Assembly: GCA_933228675.1 (NCBI GenBank)
Contig: OW121741.1
Span: 78,716,040-78,780,039, forward strand
DNA length: 64,000 nucleotides
Origin: Stomorhina lunata
Taxonomy: Eukaryota; Arthropoda; Insecta; Diptera; Rhiniidae
Direction: 5' to 3'
Positions within the stretch are counted from its first letter, which is position 1, and every line of letters starts with the position of its first letter. Under the pieces are notes generated by a model, which was given only the letters and a program-made list of their open reading frames with translations, searched no databases and had not been told where the DNA came from. Position numbers and translations under genes: made by a program. This document shows, piece after piece, positions 10,632 through 21,487 of this stretch.

Positions 10632-12080
10632 TTATACCTACCATCAAAAAGAATGGGGGGTATATTGAAATTGTCATTCCGTTTGTAATTTCCTTAATAT
10701 TGGCTCAAAAACCAAAATTTAAGTATATTCTGAATTCTTATAAAATTCTAGAACGATTGAGCAATGTCCGTCTGTCTGTCTGTCTGTTGTCGGCACGATA
10801 AAACCTTAACGATAGAATATCGACCACTGAAATTTGGCATAAATATTCTTCATTACTTGGAAAATTTTGGTATTGAAATTGGTTCACATATGACCTTAGC
10901 TCCCGTATAACCTAGTCTAGGCTAATTGCTTATTTGCTAATAAATGACAAATTATAATAGTTATGATGGTGAATTTTGGTATACTTATATAAGTTTTACA
11001 TAAGTACTACGCCGCATATAAAATTTCCTCCAAATCAGTTCACATTTAGCCATAGCTCCCATACAAAAAACTTACGGAAGCAGCCTAAATACCAACTAAA
11101 ATACACTTAAATGCCAATAAATGATAAACTGTAATAGCTTTATAGTCCTATATCAACGCCAGCCAGTGTGCAAAATTTTGTTGCAGTCGGTCACCATTTG
11201 ACCTAGCTCCCATATAAAAAACTTACGGAAACACAAAAATTCAAAAAGAAAAGGTTGTTTGTGTCCGTCAGATAAAAGCACGATAGCACCTTAACGAATA
11301 GAGCTAGAGGGACAAAATTTTACAAAAGTATTTTGGATATCTTGAAAAAGATTTGTGTTGAAAATGGACAAAATCGAATCAAATTTAGTTAGAGATATAA
11401 CCCCGTCCCGCGAAACACATTAATGGTGATAAATTGAATACAATTGTAATAGCTATGACGATTAAATTTAAAATAGGGAAGTTTTATGCAATTTTTGATC
11501 AGTTTATCAAATTTTATAGGAATCAGTCCATATTTGACTTTAGCTTTCATATAAAAAACACTCACGGAAACCAAAAATTTTTGCAAAGGCCAGTTAAAAG
11601 CTATTAAATTAGATTAAATTTGCAAGAATAAGCTATATATATATACCAGCCAGTGTGTAAAATTTTGTTACAATCGGTCAACATTTCGCTATAATTCTTA
11701 TATATATAACATCCCCTTTTTATATCTACAATTAAAAAGATTTGAAGGTACATTTATTATATTAAGATTGTACTTATAAAATTAGATAGGCATCAATCAA
11801 TGTTCAGCCCAGACTTTATATATGATGAATGCATTAGGAACTCCTAACGAAATATATGCACCTGCCGTATTACTATTAACGTGTTTAGCCTAACTACATA
11901 CTAAGCCTAACTACAAACAAGCTACGGCAACGGAATTTAGTCCAAAGGTTTTACCAACAATACCAATTAGCTTAGCGATTTTTTCAGTTTAGATATATGA
12001 GATATATTTCTAAATTTAACACAACTTGATGGTGGGTATATAAGATTCGGCATAGCCGAATATAACACTCTTACTTGTTT
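10632..12080 (-). mobile_element. Family A element, reverse orientation (A2)
   Basis: Starts with the inverted tail (accatcaaaaagaatggggg) and ends with the inverted head: the hairpin ATTCGGCATAGCCGAAT, then cactcttacttgttt. Includes the gtccgtctgtctgtctgtc microsatellite at about 10768. Some internal modules are missing compared with A1. Confidence 0.75.
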
Positions 12081-12500
12081 ACTTTTTGATTATCCAAAGC
12101 AAAAATTATCAGAAATACATTTTTTCAGTTGTATGGGAGGTGGGCGTGGCAGTGGTCCAATTTCGCCCATTTTGACAATGGTACATATTGGCCTGCCAAC
12201 ACTTTGTACCAAAATTCAAGTCTAGATTGGTTTTTTTTTCAAAATATTTAATTATTCTCTCTAAAATGGCTTAATCTTACACTGTGCTATGTTAGAGTAC
12301 AAGCTTTCCCTCCAAAAACGTAATTAGTTTCCGAAATCAAATCTCAGAAACATTAATACATTTTAAGACATAAACATTGCACAGTGGGTTTTTTATTTGG
12401 TATTAACTCAGCAATTTCTAAACCACTGGGCGGATTTTAACGGCTCCGAACGGCAAATGAATTAGTTAGAGACGTTTTACATAGCCTAATACTCAACAAC
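12081..12500. other. No gene; AT-rich sequence with dispersed-repeat flavour
   Basis: Contains tgtatgggaggtgggcgtggc and cgcccattttgac, phrases common in fly interspersed repeats. No open frame or recognisable element boundary was found. Confidence 0.3.
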
Positions 12501-12603
12501 CAGTGACTTTTTTAAAAATTTATTTTTTCAACTGGGTCTTGCGGGGGATCGAACTTGGTATGCTAGGCGGATGACTAACCTGCTATACTTCGTCAGGTCG
12601 GCT
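12501..12603 (-). repeat. tRNA-derived SINE head (fragment)
   Basis: On the minus strand, tatagcaggttagtcatccg resembles a pol III A box and GTTCGATCCCCC is a good B box, about 30-40 bp apart, with no full cloverleaf. The same head recurs, diverged, at 56950-57035, so it is a dispersed repeat rather than a tRNA gene. Confidence 0.55.
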
Positions 12604-12838
12604 AAAGCCCAAAGCTAACAAAATAATTGGAACCTACCATTGTGGCTTTAGACCATTTAAATCTATCACTGACCAGATCCTCACACTACATCAAATCTTG
12701 GAGAAGACTCAAGAGAAACAAATAGACACTTATTATATTTTCGTTGACTATAAAGCTGCTTTTGACAGCCCGATACGAACGAAGCTGTTTAAAGCAATGT
12801 CTGAGTTTGGCATCCCTACACTCAGAATATTATGTAAG
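12604..12838 (+). pseudogene. LINE reverse transcriptase fragment, part 1 of an interrupted copy
   Basis: One frame reads CGFRPFKSITDQILTLHQI and then IFVDYKAAFDSP, the classic fingers and motif A region of a non-LTR reverse transcriptase. The frame ends at FGIPTLRILC where a 0.7-kb insert begins, and RT sequence resumes at 13553. The 5' part (endonuclease) is missing. The clade cannot be fixed from this much; the tail at 15.3 kb (LRWLGHVVRMNENTPARK, with frame breaks) is typical of many insect LINEs. Confidence 0.7.
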
Positions 12839-13552
12839 TAAAATTAACTTAAAATGTAATTCGAAATGAATGAATATTCATTTAAAAACCGGTCAACTGA
12901 TTTTTCATTCAAATTCAATAACTATTTCATTTAAATTTAATTGACAAATATTTAAACTACATTTTCAGTTTTAAAAACGGAATATTCAGTTGTTTTCAAA
13001 AAAATTACTGACAAAAATTTAAACTACATTTTTAGTATAAAAAACGGAAATTTTCATTTATTTTTAAAAAATTGAATGGTAAAAAACTACGTAAAATTTC
13101 CGTAAAACGGAAAATTTTCATTTGTTTTTGTAATTAACGTAATATAAAAGTCGAAACCATAAAAAGGTTATATCCTTTAAGGCACCAAAAAACCAAACAG
13201 ACAAAACAAAGTTTGTTGTTTGCTTAGGCCATACCCCGTAATAGGCGGCCAGTATTTTAAAAAGTTTCTTCAGTAAGCAAACCTAAGATACTTAAGGAAA
13301 ACCAATAATTTAACAAATACGAATTATATTTGATACAATAATTGAAAAAATATATAAAAACCAAACAACTGATATTTTCAAATGTTACGGATTTTCAGTA
13401 TTTTTTTGTAGGTTGTTTTTTAAACATATGTATAAATATGTTAAAAATCAATTTTCATGTAAATTTAAATGAATATTCATTTGAAAACAACATAACCGAA
13501 AATTTCCTAAACAACATACAATCAGTTACTGTAATAATTTCCTGAGTGTACG
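12839..13552. mobile_element. 0.7-kb AT-rich insertion splitting the LINE
   Basis: It interrupts the LINE RT frame, which resumes with KLIRSCRMTL at 13553. Both subterminal regions carry the palindrome ATGAATATTCAT followed by a run of T, and the interior repeats AAAACGGAAAATTTTCATTT-like phrases. No convincing TIR was found; TGTA occurs at both junctions. A 67-codon open frame at 13342-13545 has no recognisable product. Confidence 0.5.
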
Positions 13553-13612
13553 AAGCTAATAAGGTCATGCAGAATGACTTTAAGTTATAAAACTTCATCA
13601 GTTAAAATAGAT
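13553..13612 (+). pseudogene. LINE reverse transcriptase fragment, part 2
   Basis: A 60-bp stretch reading KLIRSCRMTLSYKTSSVKI, continuing the RT of part 1. It is cut by the DD37E transposon and resumes at 14893. Confidence 0.55.
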
Positions 13613-13744
13613 AAAGAGTGATCTAAATAAAATTTGTAGTTGGATTTTCTTAAATTAAAATCAAACCTTTTAATATAAAAACTCTACAAAATACGCAAAT
13701 ATAATGACATATTATACAAAATCATTTATCATTAAAATGTTTAC

Positions 13745-14751
13745 TTAGTACTCGGGTTTTGCAAAATTATCGACTTTTTTCGGAAACCCTCCCATTAAAG
13801 ATTTTACAGTTGCTCCTGATACCTTTTTGGAGCATGTGTTCCACCTGCGCTTAAAATCGGACATGTTCTTGGAATCTTTCCTGTGTTCTTCAATTCCTTT
13901 CTTACCAGAGCCCAATACCTTTCCACAGGCCGAAGTTCTGGACAGTTAGGTGGATTTGCCTCTCGTGGTACAAAAATGACATTATTCTTTGAGTACCACT
14001 CAAGTGCCTTTTTTCCATAATGGCATGATGCCAAATCGGGCCAAAAAAATGTAGTCACTCTGTGCTCTCTTAAAAAGGGTAACAACCGTTTTTGTAGGCA
14101 CTCCTTTATATAAATTTCTGTGTTTATTGTGTCAGATGCCACAAATACTTTACTTCTTTCGCCACAACTGCAAATAGCCTGCCACACGAGAAACTTCTTA
14201 GGGAATTTTGTTTGTTTTTTTGTGCGAAACTCTTGCCGAACATTGCCCCGTTTATCAGCAACATAAAAATCTTGACCAGGAAGTTGAGAAAAGTCTGCCA
14301 GTACGTATGTTTCATCATCCATCATACAACAGGTGTATTTTTTTATAAAATCAGACTTCAATTTTTTCGCTCGTTTTTTTTTTTCGTTCTTTATAGCATT
14401 GCGATCTGGAACCTTTTGGACTTTGTATGTCTTCAGTCCAGCATAAGCTTTGACTCTATGTGCAAAATTCGTAGAACATTTCACCGTACGAGCTGCTTTT
14501 CTTAAAGAAGTGCTAGGCGCTCTTCGAAAGAGTCGCTCGACTTCTTTTGCCTTACCAATATCTGTAGGACCTTTTTTTCTCCCTGATCCAGGTTTTCTTT
14601 CAATGCTCAGGTTTTCCTTATACCGTCTGATGGCATTAGAAACCGTTCGAGAGTCAACTTTCAAATTTTTAGCTATTTTTTTAAAAGTCCATGACGGATT
14701 TTTTTGAAAAGTTTTAATTATATTTTCACGAACTTTTTTTTCGCAGTCCAT
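13745..14751 (-). pseudogene. Tc1-like DD37E transposase, one frameshift near its C-terminus
   Basis: The frame runs from the ATG at 14751 to a stop at 13804 (315 codons). Two N-terminal helix-turn-helix regions (FKKIAKNLKVDSRTVSNAI; residues about 80-110) precede a basic GSGRKKG hinge. The catalytic triad is the D of MMDDET, the D of FFWPDLASCH and the E of RPVERYW, with 37 residues between the second D and the E, placing it with IS630-Tc1-mariner DD37E transposases. After GKIP the tail looks aberrant. A second frame downstream reads DFKRRWNTCSKKV and then GATVKSLM, ending at 13745; these resemble the normal family C-terminus, so a single indel near 13880 separates the last 40 or so residues. 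The element sits inside a LINE. Otherwise it is almost intact. Confidence 0.85.
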
Positions 14752-14892
14752 TTTGATTGAAATAACTATTGAAAATTAATAATTTCTAAAATAATAGTAT
14801 CTGACATATCTATAGAAACTAACTTGATCAAAAAATAAATTATTTCTTGCACTATGGATAAATTTTGTCTAAAATAGTAAATGCATATTTTT

Positions 14893-15515
14893 TTTAGAAC
14901 ACTCTTTAAGAACCTATCGGATTTCTTCATAACTAAACGGGGATTCAGGCAAGGCGATAGTTTATCATGAGATCTCTTTAATATTGTGTTAGAGAAAATT
15001 TTGCGAGAAGCTGCAGTTAACAAAACTGGGGCAATTTTCAACACATGCTACCCGTGTTTGCGATGACATTGATACCATGGTACGGACGCACATTGCACTA
15101 TGTTACTCCCGTCTTATCAAGTATCGATAAGGAATCTAATTAAATAGGTCTAGTTGTCAATGAATCAAAAACAAAACTGATGGTTTCTAAAAAAAGCTCT
15201 CTCCGTAAGAACTAAAATCACGCTCCATCAAATGATTACACTACCGGTGTTATTTTGGTGCTGAATCATCGACATAGTAAAACATATTAAAAAGCAGCTG
15301 CTGCGTTGGCTAGGACATGTTGTGCGAATGAACGAAAATACTCCAGCAAGAAAAATATTCGAAAATGATCCCGAGGAAACGCATAGAAGGGTCGTCCTAA
15401 ACTTCGATTAAAGGACTAAGTAGATGAAAATCTCTTAAAGCAATGCCTATGAAAATGGAGAAGATCGAAACGCATGGTATTCTAAAATATGCTCGGCCTT
15501 TGACTCAAACAGGTT
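14893..15515 (+). pseudogene. LINE reverse transcriptase fragment, part 3 (C-terminal region)
   Basis: Resumes the interrupted LINE: FFITKRGFRQGDSLS (RT motif B region) is followed by a stop, then diverged pieces of the thumb and C-terminal part, for example VVNESKTKLMVSKKS and LRWLGHVVRMNENTPARKIF. The YADD region is damaged. Several stops and frameshifts show an old copy. Confidence 0.7.
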
Positions 15516-16370
15516 GTAATATAGGCCATTTATATTTTTTTATTTTAATATAAGTGGTTTCGTGCTGAGGAATGTATATAGTTTCAATTCCAAAGTTTTC
15601 CATAAATACGAAATATTTGTATTTTGAGAAAAAAAAAAATAGAAACTTATTTGTTTGTGCGCTAAGCCAGACGAACATCGCTTGCCATTTATAAGAACTC
15701 AGAATTATACACTTTTCACCATAAAGTATATCATTTTTTATAAACAACAAACGCAATGACAATCTTTAGCTCAATCTTCTTTTTAATGGCGGTTAAAAAA
15801 ATCTACCAAATTTCCTTCCATTTTGCCCACTGTTCTGTCCTTATAATAACTAAATATATTAGATAGTAAAAAGTTTTTTCAAGAACTGCAGTTTGTTATA
15901 CTAATAAGTAAAAAGCAAAAAAAAAAAATAAATTCTACTTCAATAAGAAAACTTTTTCAACAAATATTTACTTTAAGTACATTCAACTTTTTTCTTAAGA
16001 GCATCGGAAAATGCTGTTGGAAAATTTTGTTCTCCCAGCATCAGATGCAGCTGAAATACGCACAAACGCATTCAATTATTGCCATTGATGCAGCTGGATT
16101 TTTTTTTCACTATGACGAAGTTGGATGGAAAAAAATTACTCAAGAAACTAAATTTGTTCTTATACCCTACACCACCGTAGATAGAGATGTTATTATATGC
16201 TTTTGCTTGGGTTTGTAACTCATACTTAAAGTATTACATTCTGAGTCAATGTAATTTATATTGTTATAGACATTTAATTGTGCTATTTTAATTTTCCGAT
16301 ATCGAAGTTATATTTCGGGTACTTCCGATGGAACTAACTTCTATTGAAACTTACCTCTATCTCTGTATAT
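15516..16370. other. No recognised gene; AT-rich sequence
   Basis: Two short open frames (15505-15762 minus, 16027-16218 plus) have no recognisable domains and contain homopolymer-driven F and K runs. A phrase like the family B terminus (accctacaccaccgtagat) occurs near 16165, so an eroded repeat may be present. Confidence 0.3.
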
Positions 16371-16658
16371 TTTTTTTATATCCACCTTCAAAAAGAATGG
16401 GAGGTATATTCATTCCGTTTGTAATTTCCTTAATATTGGCTCAAAAACCAAAAACGATATATATTCTGAATCCTTATAAAATTCTAAGACGATTGAGCGA
16501 TGTCCGTTTGTCTGTCCGTCTGTCTGTCCGTCTGTCTGTCCGTCTGTCTGTCCGTCTGTCTGTCCGTCTGTCTGTCCGTCTGTCTGTCCGTCTGTCTGTC
16601 CGTCTGTCTGTTGAAATCACGATTACGCCTAAACGAAAGGAGGTAGCTCACTGAAACT
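16371..16658 (-). mobile_element. Family A element, first half (A3), split by a LINE
   Basis: Inverted A tail (ccaccttcaaaaagaatggg) followed by an expanded (CGTCTGTCTGTC)n microsatellite at 16503-16611. The A sequence stops at actgaaact (16650-16658) and resumes with the same nine bases at 20160-20168. Confidence 0.8.
16503..16611. repeat. 12-bp microsatellite (CGTCTGTCTGTC), about nine copies
   Basis: Perfect or near-perfect tandem repeat at the place where other A copies have only two to four GTCTGTC units. An internal microsatellite core of this type is characteristic of DINE-1-like elements. Confidence 0.9.
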
Positions 16659-17033
16659 TTGCAGCGTCTACTCAAAAACTTATTCAGCAGTGTGGGATGG
16701 AACCGAACTTTCCGAACCATTTGAAACACATTCGGGTGTCAAACAAGGATGCTTATTGTCCCCGCTATTATTTTCCTTTTACGTAAATGATCTTAACGAA
16801 TGTTTAGGAGGAGGCATCGTAGTGGATGAACTAAATATTAGGCTGCTTTTGTATGCAGATGATATTGTAGTATTGGCAGAAGAAACAGATGTGTTGCAGA
16901 AAATGATGGAAAGATTGGAAAAATATTGTGAATTATGGAACCTCGAAGTAAATCTGACAAAGTCAAAAATAATGGTGTTTAGAAATGGAGGTAAATTATC
17001 TAGTAGAGAAAAATGGCTATTTAAAGGACAAGC
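16659..17033 (+). pseudogene. LINE reverse transcriptase, 5'-truncated, part 1 (before hAT insertion)
   Basis: The frame begins mid-palm: SVWDGTELSEPFETHSGVKQ, then CLLSPLLFSFYVNDL (motif B) and LLLYADDIVVLAEE (catalytic YADD), then NLEVNLTKSKIMVF. The LINE is 5'-truncated at insertion, as usual for target-primed reverse transcription. The frame is open to the hAT insertion at 17034 and continues without a break on the other side. Clade uncertain. Confidence 0.85.
17026..17033. repeat. hAT target-site duplication, left (GGACAAGC)
   Basis: Identical to 18072-18079; 8 bp is the length expected for hAT elements. Confidence 0.9.
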
Positions 17034-18071
17034 TAGGGTTTGCAGTTCGGTTTTAACCGAAACCGAAACCTCGGTTTTTTATGCCTCAAAACCGAAAACC
17101 GTAGAAAAAACCACGGTTTTAGCTATTTATTTTTCATAATTTTTTGATGGTATTATTCAGAAATATCATTAGCTTATCATAAATTTGCACATAATTTGTC
17201 TATTTAATGAAGCAGAAGAATGATACAAGCAAAATGTGTTTACAATGGACGAATGGGCAGGTGTAAGGGGAAGACGGTGTATGAACGTAAATATTCACGA
17301 TTCTCATGGTTAATTTTATAATCTGGGCCGTATTTTAGGAACGTGTAATTTCAAGCAAACTCAAAAAACCATTAAACAAAGGCTAATGGAGTTTAATATT
17401 TCACTTGATACAAGCATCGTAGCATGTACTATAGAAGGAGCAGCAGCCAATATCAAATTTGTATCTGAAAATCAATTTTGAAGACGGCGACGATGAAACT
17501 TTGACTCATTTAAAACCGATTGCCCATTTACATTTGAACCTAGAGGCTGTAAGAAAAATTGTTCGGTATTTCAAAAATTCGTCAGTTGGTTATAAAATTT
17601 TACAAACATGCGTTAAAAAGCATCATAATCGTGAATTAAGTTTACTCTTAGATTTTTGCTTCTAAAACAAAGTATTTATGAGAGTTTAAAAATGCTGTCG
17701 ACTTTAGATTTGCTTCATTCTATCGACTTTGAAATTGTAAATTCTTTAAAATCGTTGCTATTTGTAAAAATTACTATTGAAGCAATTTGTCGCTCGATTA
17801 TTTACGCTCCAAAAGAAACAAGACTTATTTAAGAAATCCCTCATATTTAAAAAACCTGAATTATTTTCCTGAATTTTAGTATTAAATTATAATTGAGCTT
17901 TAATAAATATACCTTATACTTGGTTTTAACAAAATAATCAAAATTTTACTACAAATTTAAATCAAAATAGTTTTATTTAAAAAACCGAAAACCGAACCGA
18001 AACCGTCCGGTTTTGGGTGTTTTAAAACCGAAACCGCGGTTTCTCATTTTCTCGGTTTTTTGCAAACCCTA
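17034..18071 (+). mobile_element. hAT element, non-autonomous, 1038 bp
   Basis: TIRs TAGGGTTTGCA at both ends and a perfect 8-bp duplication GGACAAGC define the element exactly. Both ends carry clusters of CGGTTTT/AAAACCG motifs. The interior keeps scraps of a hAT transposase in the plus direction (FTMDEWAGVRGRRCMNVNIH, then LGRILGTCNFKQTQK, DTSIVACTIEGAAANIKFVS), broken by stops and lacking the dimerisation domain. It lies in the thumb of a LINE RT. Confidence 0.9.
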
Positions 18072-19213
18072 GGACAAGCTGTGGAAATAGTTAATGAATA
18101 TAATTACTTAGGTATGATTCTAACTCCAAAAATGGTATTCACTAAACACGTACAAAGTAGAAACTCTGCCGCAAAAAGTAGCATAAATGCAACATGGAAG
18201 TCATTTCTGAGCAAAAATAATATATCTTTTAAAACGAAGTATCAATTATTTGAAGCGGTGAGTCGTTCTGTGCAATCGTATGGTGCTCAAGTTTGGGGAA
18301 GTATGTATTTCGAAGAAGTGGATAAACTTCAAAGATATTTCATCAAACGGATACTAAAATTACCCAATTTCACTCCCAACTATGCTTTAATGTTAGAAAC
18401 CGATTTGCCAGACTGTCATTTATACACCCTTAATCTAAGCTTACAATATTTAAATGTCACACTTCTTAAGTTACATCCATCACGAAATAAACCACATAAA
18501 CTAAGCCTTAAAATTCTGGAAAAAAAACATATTTTGGGCAAAGAAAATTAACGAATTAGAAAATGAGTTTAACATATATTGGCAAACAAATACAACGTCA
18601 CACCAATGGAACGAAAACCAAAACTATCTGCTAACTGCTTTGAGAATAAAATATCACAATGAACGGCTTCTAAGAGCCTCTCAAAGTCAAACATTTTACA
18701 AAAACCTAAGATTAACAGTAGGACAACTCTATTCTGAGATCTTACATGACCAAAGCTTCTTAGCATGGATCTTTAAAGCTCGATGTGATCTTATAAGTCT
18801 AAATGGCACAAGGTTTTCAAGAAACACCAATAAAGGATGTTCTTTGTGCAACACGAGAGAAATTGAATCATCACAACATTTTATATGCCGATGTCCTGTA
18901 TTAAATTTCATAAGGTTTCAACATTTTTATACTATAACAATATCAGAAGAGAATTTTTTTAAGTTACTCAATGGCGAAATTTATAACTGGGAAACACTAG
19001 CAAAATATATTATCAATGCTTTTGTTTATCGAAACTACTTAATCAATGAATACAATCATTAAAACGTTTATGCATATACAGATAATTTATTTTTCCAAAT
19101 TAAGCCTACTTTTCCGGCTAACGACAACGTCAAGGCCGTACGTAAATTTCTTTTATTCAATCATTTTATTTTACATACTAAATACTTGTAATGAATTGTT
19201 GAAAATAAAGATT
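18072..19213 (+). pseudogene. LINE reverse transcriptase, C-terminal half, with 3' UTR
   Basis: The frame continues seamlessly across the hAT insertion (KGQ | AVEIVNEYNYLG). It is open to about 18540, where an A run causes a frameshift, then open again from about 18540 to the stop at 19062. The C-terminal part has a zinc-finger motif C-x2-C-x7-H-x4-C (CSLCNTREIESSQHFICRC), found in many LINE ORF2 proteins. The 3' UTR has an aataaag signal near 19204 and the element ends in a (CTA)n tail after the TIR element at 19216. Apart from one frameshift and the hAT insertion the retained part is well preserved. Confidence 0.85.
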
Positions 19214-19215
19214 TA

Positions 19216-20149
19216 GGGTAGAAGGGGGAGCATTTGCCACTTTTTTTTTAAAGTGCTCTAGGTTTCTTATCGGGAGAGTTATCACAATTTTTTTGTTCTT
19301 CATAGGTACCTATATATGTTAGCTTTAAACTGTGTTGGTTCAGATTTCCTACGGCTTTTCTTTATGTATTAAATTTAAAAAGTATCAAATTAACTAAAAG
19401 TGGCCAATGTGCCCCATCCATGGGGCACGTTTGCCAATAAGTTGGGTACAAAAAAGAAGTAAAAAAATTGTTGTAATAAAGTAAATTTTTATTTTTATAA
19501 AGCTTTAATATACAAAACAAACAAACCAAAAAATTAATTCAAGTTCATTTCACATGGATAAATTAAACAAAATACTAAAAATTCAGAGATCAAAATTTAA
19601 ACTATTGGGCCTCTGTTAACATTGTACTGTGACATATCAACATTAAAAAAAAAATGTTAAGATGGAAGATGGATTGGACCTTGCAACCAAAATACGATAT
19701 CCTTTTGAGGGATATTACGAATGCCGGGCTCAAAATGATGTCGACGAGTAGCTTTGTTATATATGTATGCCAAATATGCCCCAGGTAGAGTCCTTAGATG
19801 TAAAGAACAATTTTTCACATAAGAAATAGATTTATTGATAAAAACATAAAATATTTTTTCTCAATACTATATTGTTTATTAAACTAATGAAAAATTTCTT
19901 AGGATAACAAAAAACTAAGGAAAATATTACAAAAATACTTGTAGCAAAATATTTTTTCAGGATCTGCTAAAACAATAAATCACGCCTGATGTTTTAAATA
20001 TGAAAGCCACAGCAGTCAAAATTTGAGATATAGAATATCAATGATAAACGAATATAAAATCGATTACAGCATCAAAAAAGATAAGTTAGTTTTCAAGAAA
20101 ATTAGTGGTGGCAAATGCGCCCCTATGGCAAATGGTCCCCCTCCTACCC
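19216..20149. mobile_element. TIR element with TA target duplication (934 bp)
   Basis: Ends are near-perfect inverted repeats: GGGTAGAAGGGGGAGCATTT on the left and GGGTAGGAGGGGGACCATTT read from the right, each followed by GCCA. TA flanks both ends (19214-19215, 20150-20151). The interior has further copies of the TIR theme (ggccaatgtgccccatccat, then ggggcacgtttgccaata) but no open frame. A non-autonomous Tc1/mariner- or pogo-like element is the best guess. Confidence 0.8.
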
Positions 20150-20151
20150 TA

Positions 20152-20168
20152 CTACTACTACTGAAACT
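20152..20168. repeat. LINE (CTA)n tail and 9-bp target duplication
   Basis: The tail ctactacta is followed by ACTGAAACT (20160-20168), identical to 16650-16658. This closes the LINE insertion in the A element. With the TIR element removed, the tail reads (TAC)4-5. Confidence 0.8.
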
Positions 20169-21391
20169 ATGTAAAAATATTATTCATCTCTGAGAAAATT
20201 TTGGTATTGAAATTGGGCAAAATCGGTTCATTTGTTAATAAATGACAAATTATTGCAGCTATGACATATATAGACGTATATAGAAGTTTTACACTAGCCC
20301 TAGGCAGCGTATACAACATCATCAAAATCGGTTCACATTTAGCCATAGCTCCCATACAAAAAACTTACGAAAACAGCCAAAATTTCACCTAAAATACACT
20401 TAAATACCAATAAATCTGAATCTGAGTATAACAGATATTACCACTAAATTTGGCACGAAAACAGCTAGAGGGACAAAATTTTACAAAAGTATTTTAGATA
20501 TCTTGTAAAAGATGTGTGTTGAAAATGGACAAAATCGGTTCAAATTTAGTTAGAGCTCCCATATAACCCCGCCCCGGCAAACACATTAATGCTGATAAAT
20601 TGAATACAATTGTAATAGCTATGACGATTAAATTTAGAATAGGAAAGTTTTATGCAATTTTTGATCAGTTTATCAAATTTTATCAGTCCATATTTGACTT
20701 TAGCTTTCATATAAAAAACACTCACTTAAACCAAAAATTTTAGCAAAGGCCAGTTAAAAGCTATTAAATTAGAAACTATGATAGCTATGGCCACTAAAGA
20801 ATAAGCTCTATATATATACCAGCCAGTATGTAAAATTTTGTTACAATCGGTCAACATTTGGCTATAATTCTTATATATATAACATCCCCATTTTTATATC
20901 TACAATCAAAAAGATTTGGAGGTACATTCATTACATTAAGATTGCACCTATGAAATTAGATAGGCATCAATCAATGTTCAGCCCAGACTTTATATATGAT
21001 GAATGCATTAGGAACTTCTAACGAAATATATGGACCTGCCGTACTACTATTAACGTGTTTGCCCTAACTACATATTAAGCACAACGAAAACTATTTAACA
21101 ACTTATTAATGGAAAACTATACCCGGTTATGCGACCGAATTCTGATCAAACTAAATACTGGGGAAACCACTGAAATATTTTAAAATGTTGAACTATAAAG
21201 CTATGGCAACCGAATTTAGTTCAATGGTTTTACCAACAATACCAATTAGCTTAGCGATTTTTTCAGTTTTGGTCCAGATTTTGAATTAGCTGCACCCTTG
21301 TAGGTATATGAGATATGTTTCCAAATTAAACACAACTTTATGGTGGGTATATAAGATTCGGCACAGCCGAATATAACACTCTTACTTGTTT
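20169..21391 (-). mobile_element. Family A element, second half (continuation of 16371-16658)
   Basis: Picks up the A sequence exactly after the duplicated ACTGAAACT (atgtaaaaatattattcatc) and runs to the inverted head with hairpin ATTCGGCACAGCCGAAT and cactcttacttgttt. Confidence 0.8.
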
Positions 21392-21487
21392 ATATTAAGA
21401 AGAAATATTAATATAAACATTCACTTTATAAAATTACTTTGTAATAGGTTTATATTTGGACATATCTCCCACACCGAAAAAATTATT

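Noticed and set aside
12501..12603. A possible tRNA gene
   Set aside because: Only box A- and box B-like sequences are present, no acceptor stem or cloverleaf, and the segment is repeated at 57 kb; it is better read as a SINE head.
13613..14892. TIRs for the DD37E element
   Set aside because: Only weak similarity between the ends around the two TA dinucleotides could be seen by eye, so boundaries are not claimed.
16027..16218. A 63-codon open frame as a gene
   Set aside because: No recognisable motifs, no splice or start context of note, and the 3' part overlaps a phrase resembling the family B terminus.
16328..16729. Overlapping open frames with RLSV or TDRQ repeats
   Set aside because: Produced by the 12-bp microsatellite inside a family A element.
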